From NCBI RefSeq assembly GCF_000400465.1, contig NW_008806277.1, forward strand, positions 310,001 to 374,000: a stretch of 64,000 nucleotides of DNA, in the 5' to 3' direction. Source of the stretch: Wallemia ichthyophaga EXF-994. Lineage: Eukaryota > Basidiomycota > Wallemiomycetes > Wallemiales > Wallemiaceae. Made by a program: the position numbers and the translations under genes. How positions within the stretch are numbered: the first letter of the stretch is position 1; every line of letters starts with the position of its first letter. The notes beneath the pieces were generated by a model, which was not told where the DNA came from, ran no database searches, and saw only the letters and a program-made list of their open reading frames with translations. This document shows positions 32,910 to 44,458 of this stretch, piece after piece.

Positions 32910-33514
32910 TTACAAGTTATCAGACTTCCACGATTGAAGCCATGTAATAAATCTATCAGTATTGCTTTCTAAGTTGTCGAGATTTTCACTGTCAAGCTCA
33001 ACGACTTGGCCGGGGTTGGGGAAGGCTTCAAGAGCTTCATGAAGACATTCACCGAATATTTCAGCGTCGTTATTTTCGTTGATTTTCTCTGGGGTGTAAT
33101 TCCTGAGTGGGGTTTGAGTGTGAGTGAAAAACTTCAAAAACCAAAAGACGCGAGTACACACCGATCTTCAAGTCTCTTGAACAAAATCTGATGATCGCAT
33201 CGCAATACAATGATCAAATCGAGAGAAGATTCTGGGAATATCTCAGAACAATGCCAGTCTAGGATGCAACCACCGAGGTCTAAAAGGGGTTCGAGCTCGT
33301 CAAGGATTTTGTCATCGTCAACGTCGTAGCATTGGAATTGTTGATTATAACCGATATGAAGATCCTTGTGCTTGACCAAGTCGCCTACGCAAATATGGCT
33401 AAATTTGTTATCGGACTGCGAGTTGAGTGATTCCAGGAGACTCAAGGCCAGCGTAGATTTGCCAGTACCTGGAGTACCTGTGATGAGAATATTTGGCAAT
33501 TTTCTAGATGCCAT
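32910..33514 (-). CDS. FAP7: Adenylate kinase-like factor FAP7 (AK6/hCINAP)
   Basis: Nuclear P-loop ATPase/adenylate kinase that works with Rps14 in late 18S rRNA maturation. Start at 33514 (MASRKLPNILITG); an upstream in-frame ATG would overlap RPN6 coding sequence. Walker A is GTPGTGKST near residue 12. Further family segments: HICVGDLVKHKDLHIGY, ILDELEPLLDLGGCILDWH and DLIIVLRCDHQILFKRLEDR. One intron follows LEDR and leads to NYTPEKINENNDAEIF. About 181 aa. The start codon is 27 bp from that of RPN6. Confidence 0.92.
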
Positions 33515-33541
33515 GGATGTAACCTCTTCAAACGCGTCATC

Positions 33542-34856
33542 ATGAGTGCAGCTGAAATTAATCAATTAAAAGGAATTTTGAGTGGCTGTAAGAGTTATTT
33601 GGTGGTGTAAACGCTAGCTTATTATATATCACAGCATCTGCCACTGCTACCTCCTCCGATGACCTCTTACGCCAGCAAGAATCAGCGCTTATTAGGCTCG
33701 GTGAAATCTACAGGGATCAGCAGAACTCCGCGGAGCTTAGCGGCGTTATTAACTCATCCAGATCGTTCATGTCTTCCACCGCCAAAGCTAAAACTGCGAA
33801 ACTGATACGCACTCTCATCGATTTCTTCGACCAAATTGAAAATAGCAGACAGGCACAGCTTAATTGCCTCGTTGACAATATCACCTGGGCTAAATCTGAG
33901 AAGAGAGTCTTCCTCCGCCAGTCCCTCGAGATCAGATTGGCTGGATTGTACTACGAATCCAAAGAATATAAGGCTGCGCTTGATTTACTTGATGGCCTCC
34001 TTAAAGAGCTCAAGAAGCTTGATGACAAGATTATTCTCACCCAGGTTCACAATTTGGAGTCAAAGATATACTACAGCACCGCGAACTATGTAAAGTCAAA
34101 AGCTGCGCTCACCTCAGCTAGAACTGCCGGAAACGCTATTTACTGCCCTCCTATCTTACAGGCTCAGCTTGACTTACAGTCTGGTATCCTTCACGCCAAC
34201 GACAGAGATTGGAAGACTGCTTTCTCGTACTTTTTCGAGACTCTTGAGGCTTTTTCTTCTCAGGACGATGATAGAGCTGTTAGCGCACTCAAGTATATGC
34301 TTTTGTGTAAAATTATGCTCAACTTGGTACGTGTTTTGTGTATACGTATTCCGTCACTAACACACTCCAGTCCGACGACGTCGACTCCATCATACAGAAC
34401 AAAATGTCTCAGCGTTACGCAGGCGCAAACGTTGAAGCTATGAAGGCAGTCGCACAGGCGCACAAGAAGAGATCATTGACAGACTTTGAGAAGGCTTTGA
34501 AGGACTACAAGCAGGAACTATCAGCTGATCCAATCATCAAGTCACACTTGAGCAGTCTCTACGACACTCTTCTCGAAAGCAACCTCCTCAAAATCATCGA
34601 ACCCTACAGTAGAGTCGAGATTGATTATATGGCTTCTCTCCTCTCACAGCCAGTCAACGCGATTGAGGGGAAGCTTTCACAGATGATTCTCGATAAGGTC
34701 TTCTATGGTATTATAGATCAGGGTAACAACTGCCTCATTGTTTTCGATCCGCCTCACCAAGATCACCTCTACGACGCTACTTTGAAAACTCTCGGTAATG
34801 TCGGTCAGGTGGTTAATGGATTGTTTGAAAAGACGGCAAGCTTGCAGTCAGTGTAA
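33542..34856 (+). CDS. RPN6: 26S proteasome lid subunit Rpn6 (PSMD11)
   Basis: Lid subunit that clamps the 19S regulatory particle to the 20S core. A short first exon (MSAAEINQLKGILSG) is spliced to SATATSSDDLLRQQESALIR. A second intron joins KIMLNL to SDDVDSIIQNK. Helical TPR-like repeats (SLEIRLAGLYYESKEYKAAL, ILTQVHNLESKIYYSTANY) precede a C-terminal PCI domain: IIEPYSRVEIDYMASLLSQP, IEGKLSQMILDKVFYGIID. About 405 aa, near the family length. The pattern VEAMKAVAQAHKKRSLTDFE is diagnostic. Divergent from FAP7 with a 27-bp gap. Confidence 0.95.
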
Positions 34857-35018
34857 AGTGTAGTGTGATCAAATGTATTTTATTTTCATGTGTCTTGTTG
34901 CAATCAGGTCTTGGATATTGAATGGGGTCTATGAAAATAACAAATGGTATGCGCTGCGTGCTATGGGATTTGTGATAAGTACTTAAAGGACATTGCTTAA
35001 ACTGTTCTCTTATGCGCT

Positions 35019-36747
35019 ATGCGTCCACCTCTTTCCTCAAAAACTGCCATCATCCGGGTGCACGGACAGGAAGACTCGAAGCTGTTTACTAGGATAGTTA
35101 TAGACTACGTGCTGCTTGACTACACCACCCAATTCACCCAACTCACACCGGATTTGGTTCTATCGAAGGACACCCACGGAAATAGAAGGACATGTCACCT
35201 AAACGCGTGTAAGTTGTGTTGATATCGTCTGCAATCAACTCACCATGGTAATCGGTTTGGGTTTGTCCCTTCATTCTCTCCCTCGCAGACGATTTGGACC
35301 ACGAGATCCAAGTGGTAACGATGGCAATTTAGGCGCACCAAAATCCAGCCCTGCAGCTTCTGTCTCTCCGCTACTCTTCTTCCCCGAGCCTGAGAACGCG
35401 GACGCGAACTCAAACGGGCCGCCAGCACTGGCATCACCACCACCGCCCGCACCGCCAGCAGCTGAGACCAAGGGGAAAAAGGAGAGGAAGAAGAGCATCA
35501 AGCGGAAGCCTTTACCTAAAGACAAAGACAAACACAAGGATAATGACAAGGACAAAAAGGCAAATCAGGAAAAACCAGAAGCAGAGCACGAGGGAGAGAA
35601 TAAAGGTACAGTCGCTTTTATAAACACACCAACACTGGTAGCTGAAGATTTCTATTCTGAAGATGGCCACGGTTCGCCCATGTCTGTGCCGATGGCCAAT
35701 GCAGACGACGAGCCGATTATAGAGGACTTGTTTCACGAGATCGAACGTGACTCGAGGCTGCTCAAAGCTGAGCATGATAAGGAGAACGATAAGAGAGATT
35801 ATAAGGAGGTTGACGCCGAGAAGGAAGATGAGACACCTGCTATTCCGGACACTAGCGCGAGCGAAGCTGAGACAAGCAATACAAGCAATACAGGTGGTGG
35901 CTCAGGCTCAGGCAAAAAGAAGAAGAAGAAGAAGGGTAAAGGTGGTGGTGCCGGTGGTGCTGGTGGTGGCGAGAAACCCGCGGACAAGCCAACAGACGAA
36001 GCAGCGCCTAAATCAGAAGAAAATGTAGAAGATAAACCTACAGAAGACAAGCCAGCACAAGATAAATCACCCCTCCCACCAACGCCAGATGCGCCGCCTG
36101 CACCACCCAAAGACGAGATAGAAATGAAAGACAATGCTCCACCAACAGAGGCAGGAGAATCGGCAGAACAATCACTCCCAATACCACCAGTAGATATAAA
36201 GATAGATGGACCAGCTGAAATAAAGATAGATCCACCGATAGACGGGCCAGCTGAAATAAAGATCGAACCGCCTGAAAGCGATAAGCAAGGCCAAGATAAT
36301 CCAGCCATGAACCCACCAAAGGCGCCAACAACAGCAGTAAGCTCATCCTTTGGTGACATGGACTCAACAGCACCACCACTCTCAACACCACCGACATCGC
36401 CTCCAGCGTCTCGTCCTGGGACACCACCGCCTGCAACTACGCCAAATATGCAAAATATGCCCCCTGCGCACAGTCAATACGATCCACAGACCATGTTTGA
36501 AGACGGGAGACCATCACTCCTATCAGTCGCATTTCACGCTATTGCTTTCAACAAAGACAGTCTAGCTATACCGCCCCATCCTGGAAATGATGTGCTCATG
36601 AACTCAACTATTAATATGGTGGATAGAGATGTCGACCTCTTGCCACAGACTGAGAGAACTGGGTTTACAGGTGAGGTGTCTGAGATGGCCAAACAGCTTA
36701 TTGCGGCTAGTAACGAGTTAAGGAAAGCGTGGCATGGATCTATGTGA
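35019..36747 (+). CDS. Acidic, proline-rich disordered protein, unknown function
   Basis: Exon 1 (35019 to about 35206) encodes a globular-looking start (TAIIRVHGQEDSKLFTRIVI, TPDLVLSKDTHGNRRTCHL). Splicing with donor GTGTAAGT at 35207 and acceptor at 35288 continues into a long frame ending at 36747, 548 aa. That part is low complexity: Lys/Asp repeats (KDKDKHKDNDKDK), Gly stretches after a KKKKKKK run, and Pro/Glu repeats such as AEIKID. The last 80 residues look more ordered (SVAFHAIAFNKDSLAIPPHP, EMAKQLIAASNELRKAW). A second donor 2 nt downstream (GTAAGT) would instead give a 77-aa product. I do not recognise the family. Confidence 0.6.
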
Positions 36748-37223
36748 ATCTTGGGTCAATGTTAATATGGCACTGTGTATTTAGACTATAAATTGTTGTA
36801 TCATTAGCACATTTGATTAAATTACGGCGATTACTCATTCTTTATCACTTAAAGTCTTCATTAATTGGGACTTGATATGGATGATCTTTTAATTAATGGT
36901 TAATTACTCCTTCCTGATTTGGTAGGTCCGCAAATGAAAGGTTGTGAAAGTTTTCATATCTTTGGGCTTATGTAAAGGGGAAATAGGTATTGAAATAAAT
37001 TGAAGAAACCTTGAGTACAGAAAAAGCCTTTTCAATTTGAATAAAGCTTCAATCACTCCATCTCTCAGAAAATCGCAATTACTGAAAATTTTGATAATCG
37101 CCGAACCCAAGAAACATTGACCAAATAAGGATAAATTTAATCTTACAGTATAAATAGCTAGAAATATTTCTTCACACACTCTAACTTGATCCATACCATT
37201 CACGAAACACCTTACAGCAAGAT
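36748..37223. other. Intergenic 476 bp, glyoxal oxidase promoter region
   Basis: AT-rich, no supported gene. A 99-codon minus-strand frame (36904-37203) has no family resemblance. The right end carries a TATA box at 37149. Nothing else is recognisable. Confidence 0.55.
37149..37156 (+). promoter_or_regulatory. TATA box of glyoxal oxidase gene
   Basis: TATAAATA lies 67 bp upstream of the ATG at 37224, in an otherwise AT-rich region. It matches the same octamer found upstream of the hydrophobin gene. Confidence 0.55.
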
Positions 37224-39311
37224 ATGCGCAACAACAACATCAAGAGAAGCAGCCTTTTAGCAGCTGCATCGCTCCTCGCTGCAGGCCAAGCAGCTAACCC
37301 TGGTGGTTATGAGTTGGTAAGGCTGATCCCTATGTTCATGCCCGCCCGCTCTAACAAGGTTCAGGTCGGTGATTCACTCGTCAGTGCACAGATGGCATTC
37401 TTGGGCCGTGACGGCAATGTTTGGATCGTTGACAAGACTGAGAACAATCCAGCTCAGATAAACGGTCATCCTGTCAGTTGCTTCTCTTTCCGCTATCACC
37501 ATCTTCTTACAATTCTCAAAAGGCATGGGCGGCTGTCTATAATCCTAAAGATAACACAGCCGAGCCAAAAGATATCATAACAAATTCCTTCTGCGCCGGC
37601 GGTGCTGTTCTCGGTGATGGCAGATGGCTCAACGTCGGCGGCAATCAGGCAGTTACCCACGGAGGTGTGAGTTTGGCTTATAAATACGCGTCTGAACGAT
37701 CTCATCTTACACTCTAATTAGGCTGCGGTCAACAGCTTCCCAGACCATCCAAATCCATACCAAAACGAAGACGGTGGTGCGGCTATCCGTCTCCTCGATC
37801 TCGCAGGATCCAAGGAATGGTCAGATAACAACCAGTTCATGACGGGCAGAAGATGGTACCCAACCGTCGAGACTCTCGGAGGCGGTGACGCTGTTATTAT
37901 GGGTGGTGATCAATGGGGTGGATACATCAACGGCGAAGCGCAAAACAATCCAACGTGAGTTCATCTCAATAACTGAGTTAGATGATGTGTTTACACGGTT
38001 TCTAGTTACGAGTTCTTCCCTCCACGCGAAGGCGATCCAGTTGATTTTGATTTCCTCGGCGAGCGCACAATGCCAATCAACTTATATCCACTCGCTTACC
38101 TCCTCCCATCTGGTAGACTCTTCGTGCAAGCCATGTACGCCGCGATCGTATGGGATCTTGATGACAAGTACGAAGCCAAGACTTTACCAGATATTCCACA
38201 CGCCGCTAGAGCTTATCCAGCTAGTGGTGCTACTGCAGTATTACCCTTGACTCCAGAAAATGATTATAACCCCTCATTCCTCTTCTGTGGTGGCCAAGAT
38301 ATTCCTCAAGACGGTTGGGGTGACGCTGGCGGACCAGGATTCGACATTACAAAGAAATTGGCTGACACTTCCTGCGTTAAGATCCAACCAGAAGGCAGTG
38401 AGAATCCAGAGTGGGAAGAAGATGATGAACTTCCAGAGCCACGCACAATGGGTAACTTTGTCTACCTCCCTAATGGTAAAATGGTCCTTTTGAACGGTGG
38501 TGCCACAGGTTCAGCTGGATATGGTAATAAAACTTGGGCTGTTGGACAGTCTTACGCCGATGAACCAACCTATACGCCTCTGATCTTCGATCCTTCAGCC
38601 CCACAAGGCGAGCGCATTTCTCGCGATGGTTTGGGGAGCTCCGACATTGCAAGATTGTACCACAGTGTAGCAACACTTTTGGAAGATGGTTCTGTATGGG
38701 TCTCAGGATCGAATCCAAACGTCGATGTGATCCAGACACCACATCGTCAATGGAACACAGATTACAGAGTCGAGAGATGGTACCCAACTTGGTTCAACGA
38801 ACCTAGACCACAACCTCAAGGATTGCCAGATGTCTTATCATACGGTGGCGATTCATTTGACATACAACTTTCATCCTCAGATCTCAAAGGAAATTCGGAT
38901 AATCTTGAGAATGTCAAGGCGGTTGTTATCAGACCTGGATTTTCGACACACGCTATGAACTTTGGACAGAGATATCTCGAGTTGCGCACATCATATACGG
39001 CAACTTCGGAAGAGGAGGGAGTGTTGCATGTGGGACAGATGCCAAACAACCCTAACATATTCCAGCCAGGACCTGCACTTATCTTTGTCACTGTCGATGG
39101 TATTCCTAGCTACGGCCATTGGGTAACGATTGGATCGGGAGAAATCGGGCAGCAACCAACCAAGGAGAACTCGCAATTGCCAGAGTCTAGTAGAGCGGAG
39201 AAGTCAAGCTCAAACGCACAAGACAGTTCAAGCATTCGTCACTACAGCGGATCAGTCGTTGGTGCTGTGGCTATCGGAGCACTTGGACTTGTGGCATTGG
39301 TTTGTGTTTAG
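37224..39311 (+). CDS. Glyoxal oxidase-type copper radical oxidase, GPI-type end
   Basis: Extracellular AA5 copper radical oxidase that oxidises small aldehydes and makes hydrogen peroxide. The signal peptide ends AAGQAA. Three introns join GHP to AWAAVYNP, THGG to AAVNSFPD, and NNPT to YEFFPP. Active-site residues can be placed: the cross-linked Cys in TNSFCAGG with Tyr in GRRWYPT, the axial Tyr and His ligand in ARLYHSV, and the second His in GFSTHAMNFGQR. The C-terminus is Ser-rich and ends in a hydrophobic helix (VVGAVAIGALGLVALVCV), suggesting a GPI anchor rather than free secretion. About 640 aa. Substrate is not predictable. Confidence 0.9.
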
Positions 39312-39765
39312 ATGATTGAGTTATAACATACCACGGACAATTTTGCTCTTATTTCTACTCACGCTGTACATATTTTCTTTCTCCTCATTGTATATATTTA
39401 TTCATTATGTGCTTATCGATCAATGACGTTATTATGTGAATTTGTAACTGAGTAGTCGCAGTAAATTGAGAATTTTTCACCCAGGTAGAACTGTGAATTA
39501 GGCTTAGCCTAATACTCCCACTGACTCGGAATAAAAAATTCTACAAAAATTCACCAAATTCGTCAATTCGCCACGCTAAAGTCACACAAGCGCAACGACG
39601 ACGAGGAAGGAAGCGAGAAATTAAATAAAAATACAAAGAAAGCAAAAGAAGCAAAGAAAGCAAGACAAAGAACGTTTCTATCTGGATTTCTATCTCGATT
39701 CCCTGGACAGGCTGTCAATCGACGTCAAATCTTAATTAATCCTACTGGCTTTATCGATTACAACG
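39312..39765. other. Intergenic 454 bp with short palindrome and purine tract
   Basis: Holds the glyoxal oxidase 3' region and KHA1 upstream region. It contains the inverted repeat attaggc-tta-gcctaat at 39497-39513 and an A/G-rich tract around 39620-39675. No gene is seen. Confidence 0.55.
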
Positions 39766-42356
39766 ATGCCGATTCTCTATCCGGCACTTTTAGACAGCAT
39801 ACAGCTCACAAGGAGAGCAGGCGTTTTCCAAGGCGGGAAGCCTAACGAGGTCAGCTCATCCGATCCACTATCCTTATTCGTTATTCAAGCATCTTTCATT
39901 ATCATTTTCACAAGGGCTATCGGTTACCTACTGGCCAAAATGAGACAGCCGAGAGTTATCGCTGAACTCATCGGCGGTATCATTCTCGGACCCAGTATAT
40001 TCGGCCAGATACCCAACTACATGGATGATATCTTTCCAGAAGACTCCTTACCTTATCTGAATCTCATTGGTACACTCGGCATTATTCTCTTCTTATTTAT
40101 TATTGGCATGGAGATTGATTTCACTGTTTTGAGAAAACGCGTCAAATCTGGCTTGGCTGTAGCTTCAACTACCCTTGCAATCCCGTTAGGCGCTGGTATA
40201 GCTTTGGGCGTTGGTTTATGGAAGCAATTTAGCCACAATCAAGACGTTTACTTTTCTCATTACATTCTTTTCATCGGTATAGCTATTTCTGTCAGTGTCT
40301 CATTTCCTATCCACCCTTACATCTAACTTCTACACAGATTACAGCTTTCCCCGTTCTTTGTCGTATACAGGTGGAGCACAAGCTCACACACACACCTGTA
40401 GGTGCTGTCACCATGTCAGCCGGTGTCATCAACGACGTCGTAGGATGGATCCTACTCTCCATCATTGTCGCACTAATTAACGCAGATGGTAGCATCATCA
40501 CTTTGTGGATTCTATTAGTAATCCTCGGTTGGACACTACTCATGGTTTTCGCAATCAGACCTCTTTTCTACGCCTTTGCAAGACGTAATGGCAGTTTAGA
40601 CGGTAGTGGTCCAAGTGAATTTGTTATCATGTTGTCGCTCTTACTCGTCTTCATATCTTCATTCCTCACTGACATTGTCGGTGTGCATCCAATCTTTGGT
40701 GCTTTCTTAGTCGGTTTGATTATGCCCAAAGAAGGTAGATTCAATGTTATCATTACTGAGAAGATTGAAGATGTCGTTATGATCATTTTCGTACCAATAT
40801 TCTTCGGTTTGGTCGGTATACAAACTGATCTCTCTTTACTCAACTCTGGAACTATCTGGGGATATACAATATTGGTTATAGCTGTAGCCTTCTTCTCAAA
40901 GTTCCTCTCTGGCGCTGTCACAGCTAAGCTCTGTAGATTTAATGTCAGAGAAAGCGGTGCGATTGGTACACTCATGTCTTGCAAGGGACTGGTAGAGATC
41001 ATCGTCCTGAATGTTGGACTTCAAACTTCGATCTTAGATAGGAGAGTGTTTTCAATGATGATTTTTATGGCAGTTATCACAACGTTCATCACAACCCCAA
41101 TGGCACGCATCATGTACCCATCTAAACACCGTCCAATGAAGATGGATGAAGATGGCGAAGAGGATGAAAAACCGAGGCCATCGACAGAAAAAGGTCAATT
41201 GGATAGATACCTAATGGTAATGCAAAAAATGGAACATGTATCGACTCTACTCCACTTCACCAAACTCCTCGAATCGGATAAACAGCAGCATCATATAGAT
41301 GCACTGAGATTAGTTGAACTCACAGAGAGAACTTCTGATGCACTTCGATCTGAAACTCAAGAGATGAAATCAGATCCATTGTTGGGAATATTTACGACGT
41401 TCGCACATCTGCGCAATATGATCTGCCACCCACTGTTGAGTCTGACGCTGCAGGATAACTTTGCAGAAACTGTAGCTGAACAGGCAAATGAGAGTGATCT
41501 CGTCGTTTTGCCATGGAAGAGTCACAGAGAGGCTATTGAGAAGGAGCAGCAAGCAGGACATCAGAATCCATTCGACACGTTATTCAACCTTCAAAGTGCT
41601 TCACAAAGATATATACAATTCGTAAGGAAAGTACAGTCGCAATCGATGGCATCTACAGCGATTTACCTCGATCAAGGTAGTGTGGATGACGGGGACAGTT
41701 GGAATGGAATGACGATATTCATGCCATTTTTCGGTGGATCAGATGATAGAACGGCATTAAAATTGGTCCAGCAACTGTGTAATAGACAGGATGTTAATGC
41801 AATAGTTGTTCGGATCAAGAAGGAGTTGGAAACCAAGGCATCTAATGATACGACGACGGGACAATTAACCGAGTATTCACCACACGCTCTCCCAGATACA
41901 ATTTATGCGGCACAGAATACGCAGCAAATGTTAGAATCTGAAACAGCTGATGATCTTTGTTGGATGGAGTGTATTAGAGTAGCTGGTGGACTTGGAATGG
42001 AAATGAGGGAGAGTATGTCTTCTAAGCCACTCTATGAGGCTACAGGAGTAGCAAAGCAAGTTAAGGAAGGGTGTAGTGGACAAATGTTAGTAGTTTGCGG
42101 AAGAAGTCGGAATAAAGAGAACCATAGGCAGGAATTGGCAACGATATTGGAATCTGAAGGGATACAGAATCAGCCATCAGCACTCGCGGCTAACAGGTTT
42201 AATCATTTATTCCAAGTTAGTGCACCGCCCTCACCATCGACGCATCAGCAAATTGGACAAGAGGAACGCAAGACGCTAGGGGAACTGGCGACAGCATTGA
42301 TAATAAAGTTAGTAGACGTTTCAGCAATAATTGTACAATCATCTAAATCTGTTTAA
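39766..42356 (+). CDS. KHA1: Cation/H+ antiporter, KHA1-like (CPA2 family)
   Basis: Monovalent cation/proton antiporter of endomembranes, related to yeast Kha1 (K+/H+, Golgi). The N-terminal membrane half has helices such as FVIQASFIIIFTRAIGYLLA and TLGIILFLFIIGMEIDF. One intron joins GIAIS to ITAFPVLCRI. Then come GVINDVVGWILLSIIVAL (the ND pair of CPA2), DIVGVHPIFGAFLVGLIMP, IFFGLVGIQTDL and GLVEIIVLNVGLQT. After about residue 450 a long cytosolic tail carries charged segments and a domain with GMTIFMPFFGGSDDRTALKL, resembling the UspA-like tail of Kha1. About 847 aa, as in yeast. Confidence 0.9.
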
Positions 42357-42411
42357 ATCTGTTTGAATAAATTTTCCTTCTTCTTAGACAGTCAACAAGC
42401 GTACTTGGAGA

Positions 42412-44348
42412 ATGCCAAAAATAAGGAAGAGTGAGAATACATTTAGTGATAAAGAGTAAAGGCTAAGATGTACACCCCCAGAAACATCAAAGAGAACGGG
42501 ATTGTTCGAGCGTGCAAAGATAAAGCAGAAAGCTAAAGAGACACGGAGGAAAAGGTCTAGGGATGAAAGGAGGGATCCGACATGGAGAAATAACAAGAAG
42601 AAGAAGGCTGATCCAGGTATACCGAACAGTTTACCCTTCAAGGAAGAAGTTTTGGCGGAAATTGAAGAGAAACGTACAAATGCTCTTGAAGCAAGAGAAG
42701 CTGCAAAGGCCGCTAAAGCTGCTGGTGAAGACGTAGAATTGAGCGAGAGCGATGAGGAAGATGAAGTGGGCGACGATGTGGACGATGACCACCCAGACTC
42801 AATCCCTCAACTCATCGACTCATCAATCACCACAGAAGCACCAAGCAACTTTGGTGAAAGCGTTGATGCAGCGGATGTCATTCTTCAAGTACTCGACGCT
42901 AGAGACCCACAAGGATTCAGAGTTGAAGCGTTGGAGAAGCTTTCAAAGCAGAAGAAAGTAGTCGTTATTCTCAATAAAGTTGATTTGGTTCCGAAAGAGA
43001 CTGTTAGAAGTTGGTTCAACACTCTCAACAGCCTCCTTCCTACCATTGTTTTCGCTTCTTCTGCTCATATTAATCCAATTGAAGGCTTAGAAGGGTGTCT
43101 TACAGCAGATACTGGCGTTGATGCACTCAAAAACCTACTTAGCTCATACTCAAAGGATAAGAAGGGCAAAAACCCTCTCAAAGTTCTCGTCGCTGGATTG
43201 CCAAACGTTGGAAAATCTGCACTCTTAAACACTCTGATTAAGCAACCATACTTTAAGACAGCTTCAGTTTCAACAAACTCCTTAATCGGCGCTAAGAACC
43301 CAACGACGACAACGACATCCATCTCTGCTGTCAATGTCGATGGCATTGTCTACATTGATTCACCTGGTTTATACTTTATTGGTCAATCTGGGCATTACGC
43401 TGCAGATATCCTCAGAAGGAACCTCGGCAGACCTGATAAAGTTAGAGAACCTCAACTTTTAGCAGACTGGATATTAAACAGATCAAATGAGGAAGATTTG
43501 ATGATGTTCTTCAAATTGCCTGCATTTGCTTCAGGCGATTATGAAGCTTTCTTTAAATCATTCGCCAATGTCGTAGGTCGTGTGAAGAAGAGGGGTGTTT
43601 TGGATGTTAATGGTGCTATGAGGGACTTTATTCTCAAGTACGTCAAGTATGATATGCCTTACTACACTGTTGCACCTGCAAATGACAAGCAGGAGAAGCA
43701 GAAGAAGGTGAAACAGATCAAAGGTGTCACTGATGTCGTTGCTCGGGATATCGATCGACTGCCTTCGAGAAAGCCAATGAGGAAGGCCAGAGGAGAGGTC
43801 AGACTCGTGGCTGCTCCTTCCGATGCTACAATCGAGAGCCGCGAATATGTCCCTACTGTTGGTGGTCCCGTCGAAGAAGAGAGTGAAGAAGAGCAAGCCG
43901 AAGACGATGAGGATGATGAAGAGGAGGACGACGACGAAGATGAGGATAATCAGGATATCGATGTACTTGGCGCTGTTGAGGATATGGAAGAACATGACAT
44001 GACTGTGGGTGACATGTTAGACCTTAACCCCCAACTACTAACCTTTTTGAATAGCCCGACGCCAACATTGAACCAGAAGCTCCATCTTCACCTCCACCGA
44101 AACACTCTAAGAAGAGGAAGGAGAGAGCACCCAAGGTGAAGTTTGCCAAGGAAGTGGAGACTTCGGATGCACCAAAGTCTAACAACAAGGCCACTGTCAG
44201 CAAAATTAAGACGAACAAGGAAATTGAGAAGCCAAAGCCAGCCAAGAAGGCAAAGGTTGAAGAAGGTGTATCAGCCAAGCAAGGACTCAAAGGGAAGAAG
44301 TCGGACAAGGTGGAAGGAGAAGCATTCGACTTTAACGAGTTCTTCTGA
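42412..44348 (+). CDS. NUG1: Nucleolar GTPase, NUG1/Grn1 (GNL3, nucleostemin) type
   Basis: Circularly permuted GTPase for 60S subunit export. A 19-nt first exon (MPKIRK) is spliced to KTSKRTGLFERAKIK, the basic GN3L/Grn1 N-domain (KETRRKRSRDERRDP). The permuted order is visible: G4 NKVDLVP comes before G1 GLPNVGKSA, then the G2 region and G3 DSPGL. An intron about 44000-44056 joins EEHDMT to PDANIEPEAPSSPPPK. The C-terminus is acidic, then Lys-rich (KHSKKRKERAPKVKFAK), ending in FDFNEFF. Family assignment is firm; NUG1 versus nucleostemin naming follows yeast usage. Confidence 0.92.
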
Positions 44349-44458
44349 TGATTTGTTTTAGAATGAATTGAGTGTAATACAACATCATGAATATATTAAC
44401 TTATTAGGGGATGAATACGGTAAAATGTGAGATGATGAGATAAAGGAATTAAGTGAAA

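Noticed and set aside
33515-33565. Longer FAP7 start
   Set aside because: It would place FAP7 coding sequence over the first exon of RPN6.
35799-36359. 186-codon minus-strand Gly/Ser/Phe-rich frame
   Set aside because: Mirror image of the low-complexity Pro/Lys/Glu coding strand.
36904-37203. 99-codon minus-strand frame before glyoxal oxidase
   Set aside because: AT-rich chance frame across the promoter and TATA box; sequence resembles nothing and has no splice partner.
39497-39513. Palindrome attaggc-tta-gcctaat, telomere-like hexamer
   Set aside because: Only 7-bp arms and no tandem TTAGGG array; likely chance or a factor-binding site.
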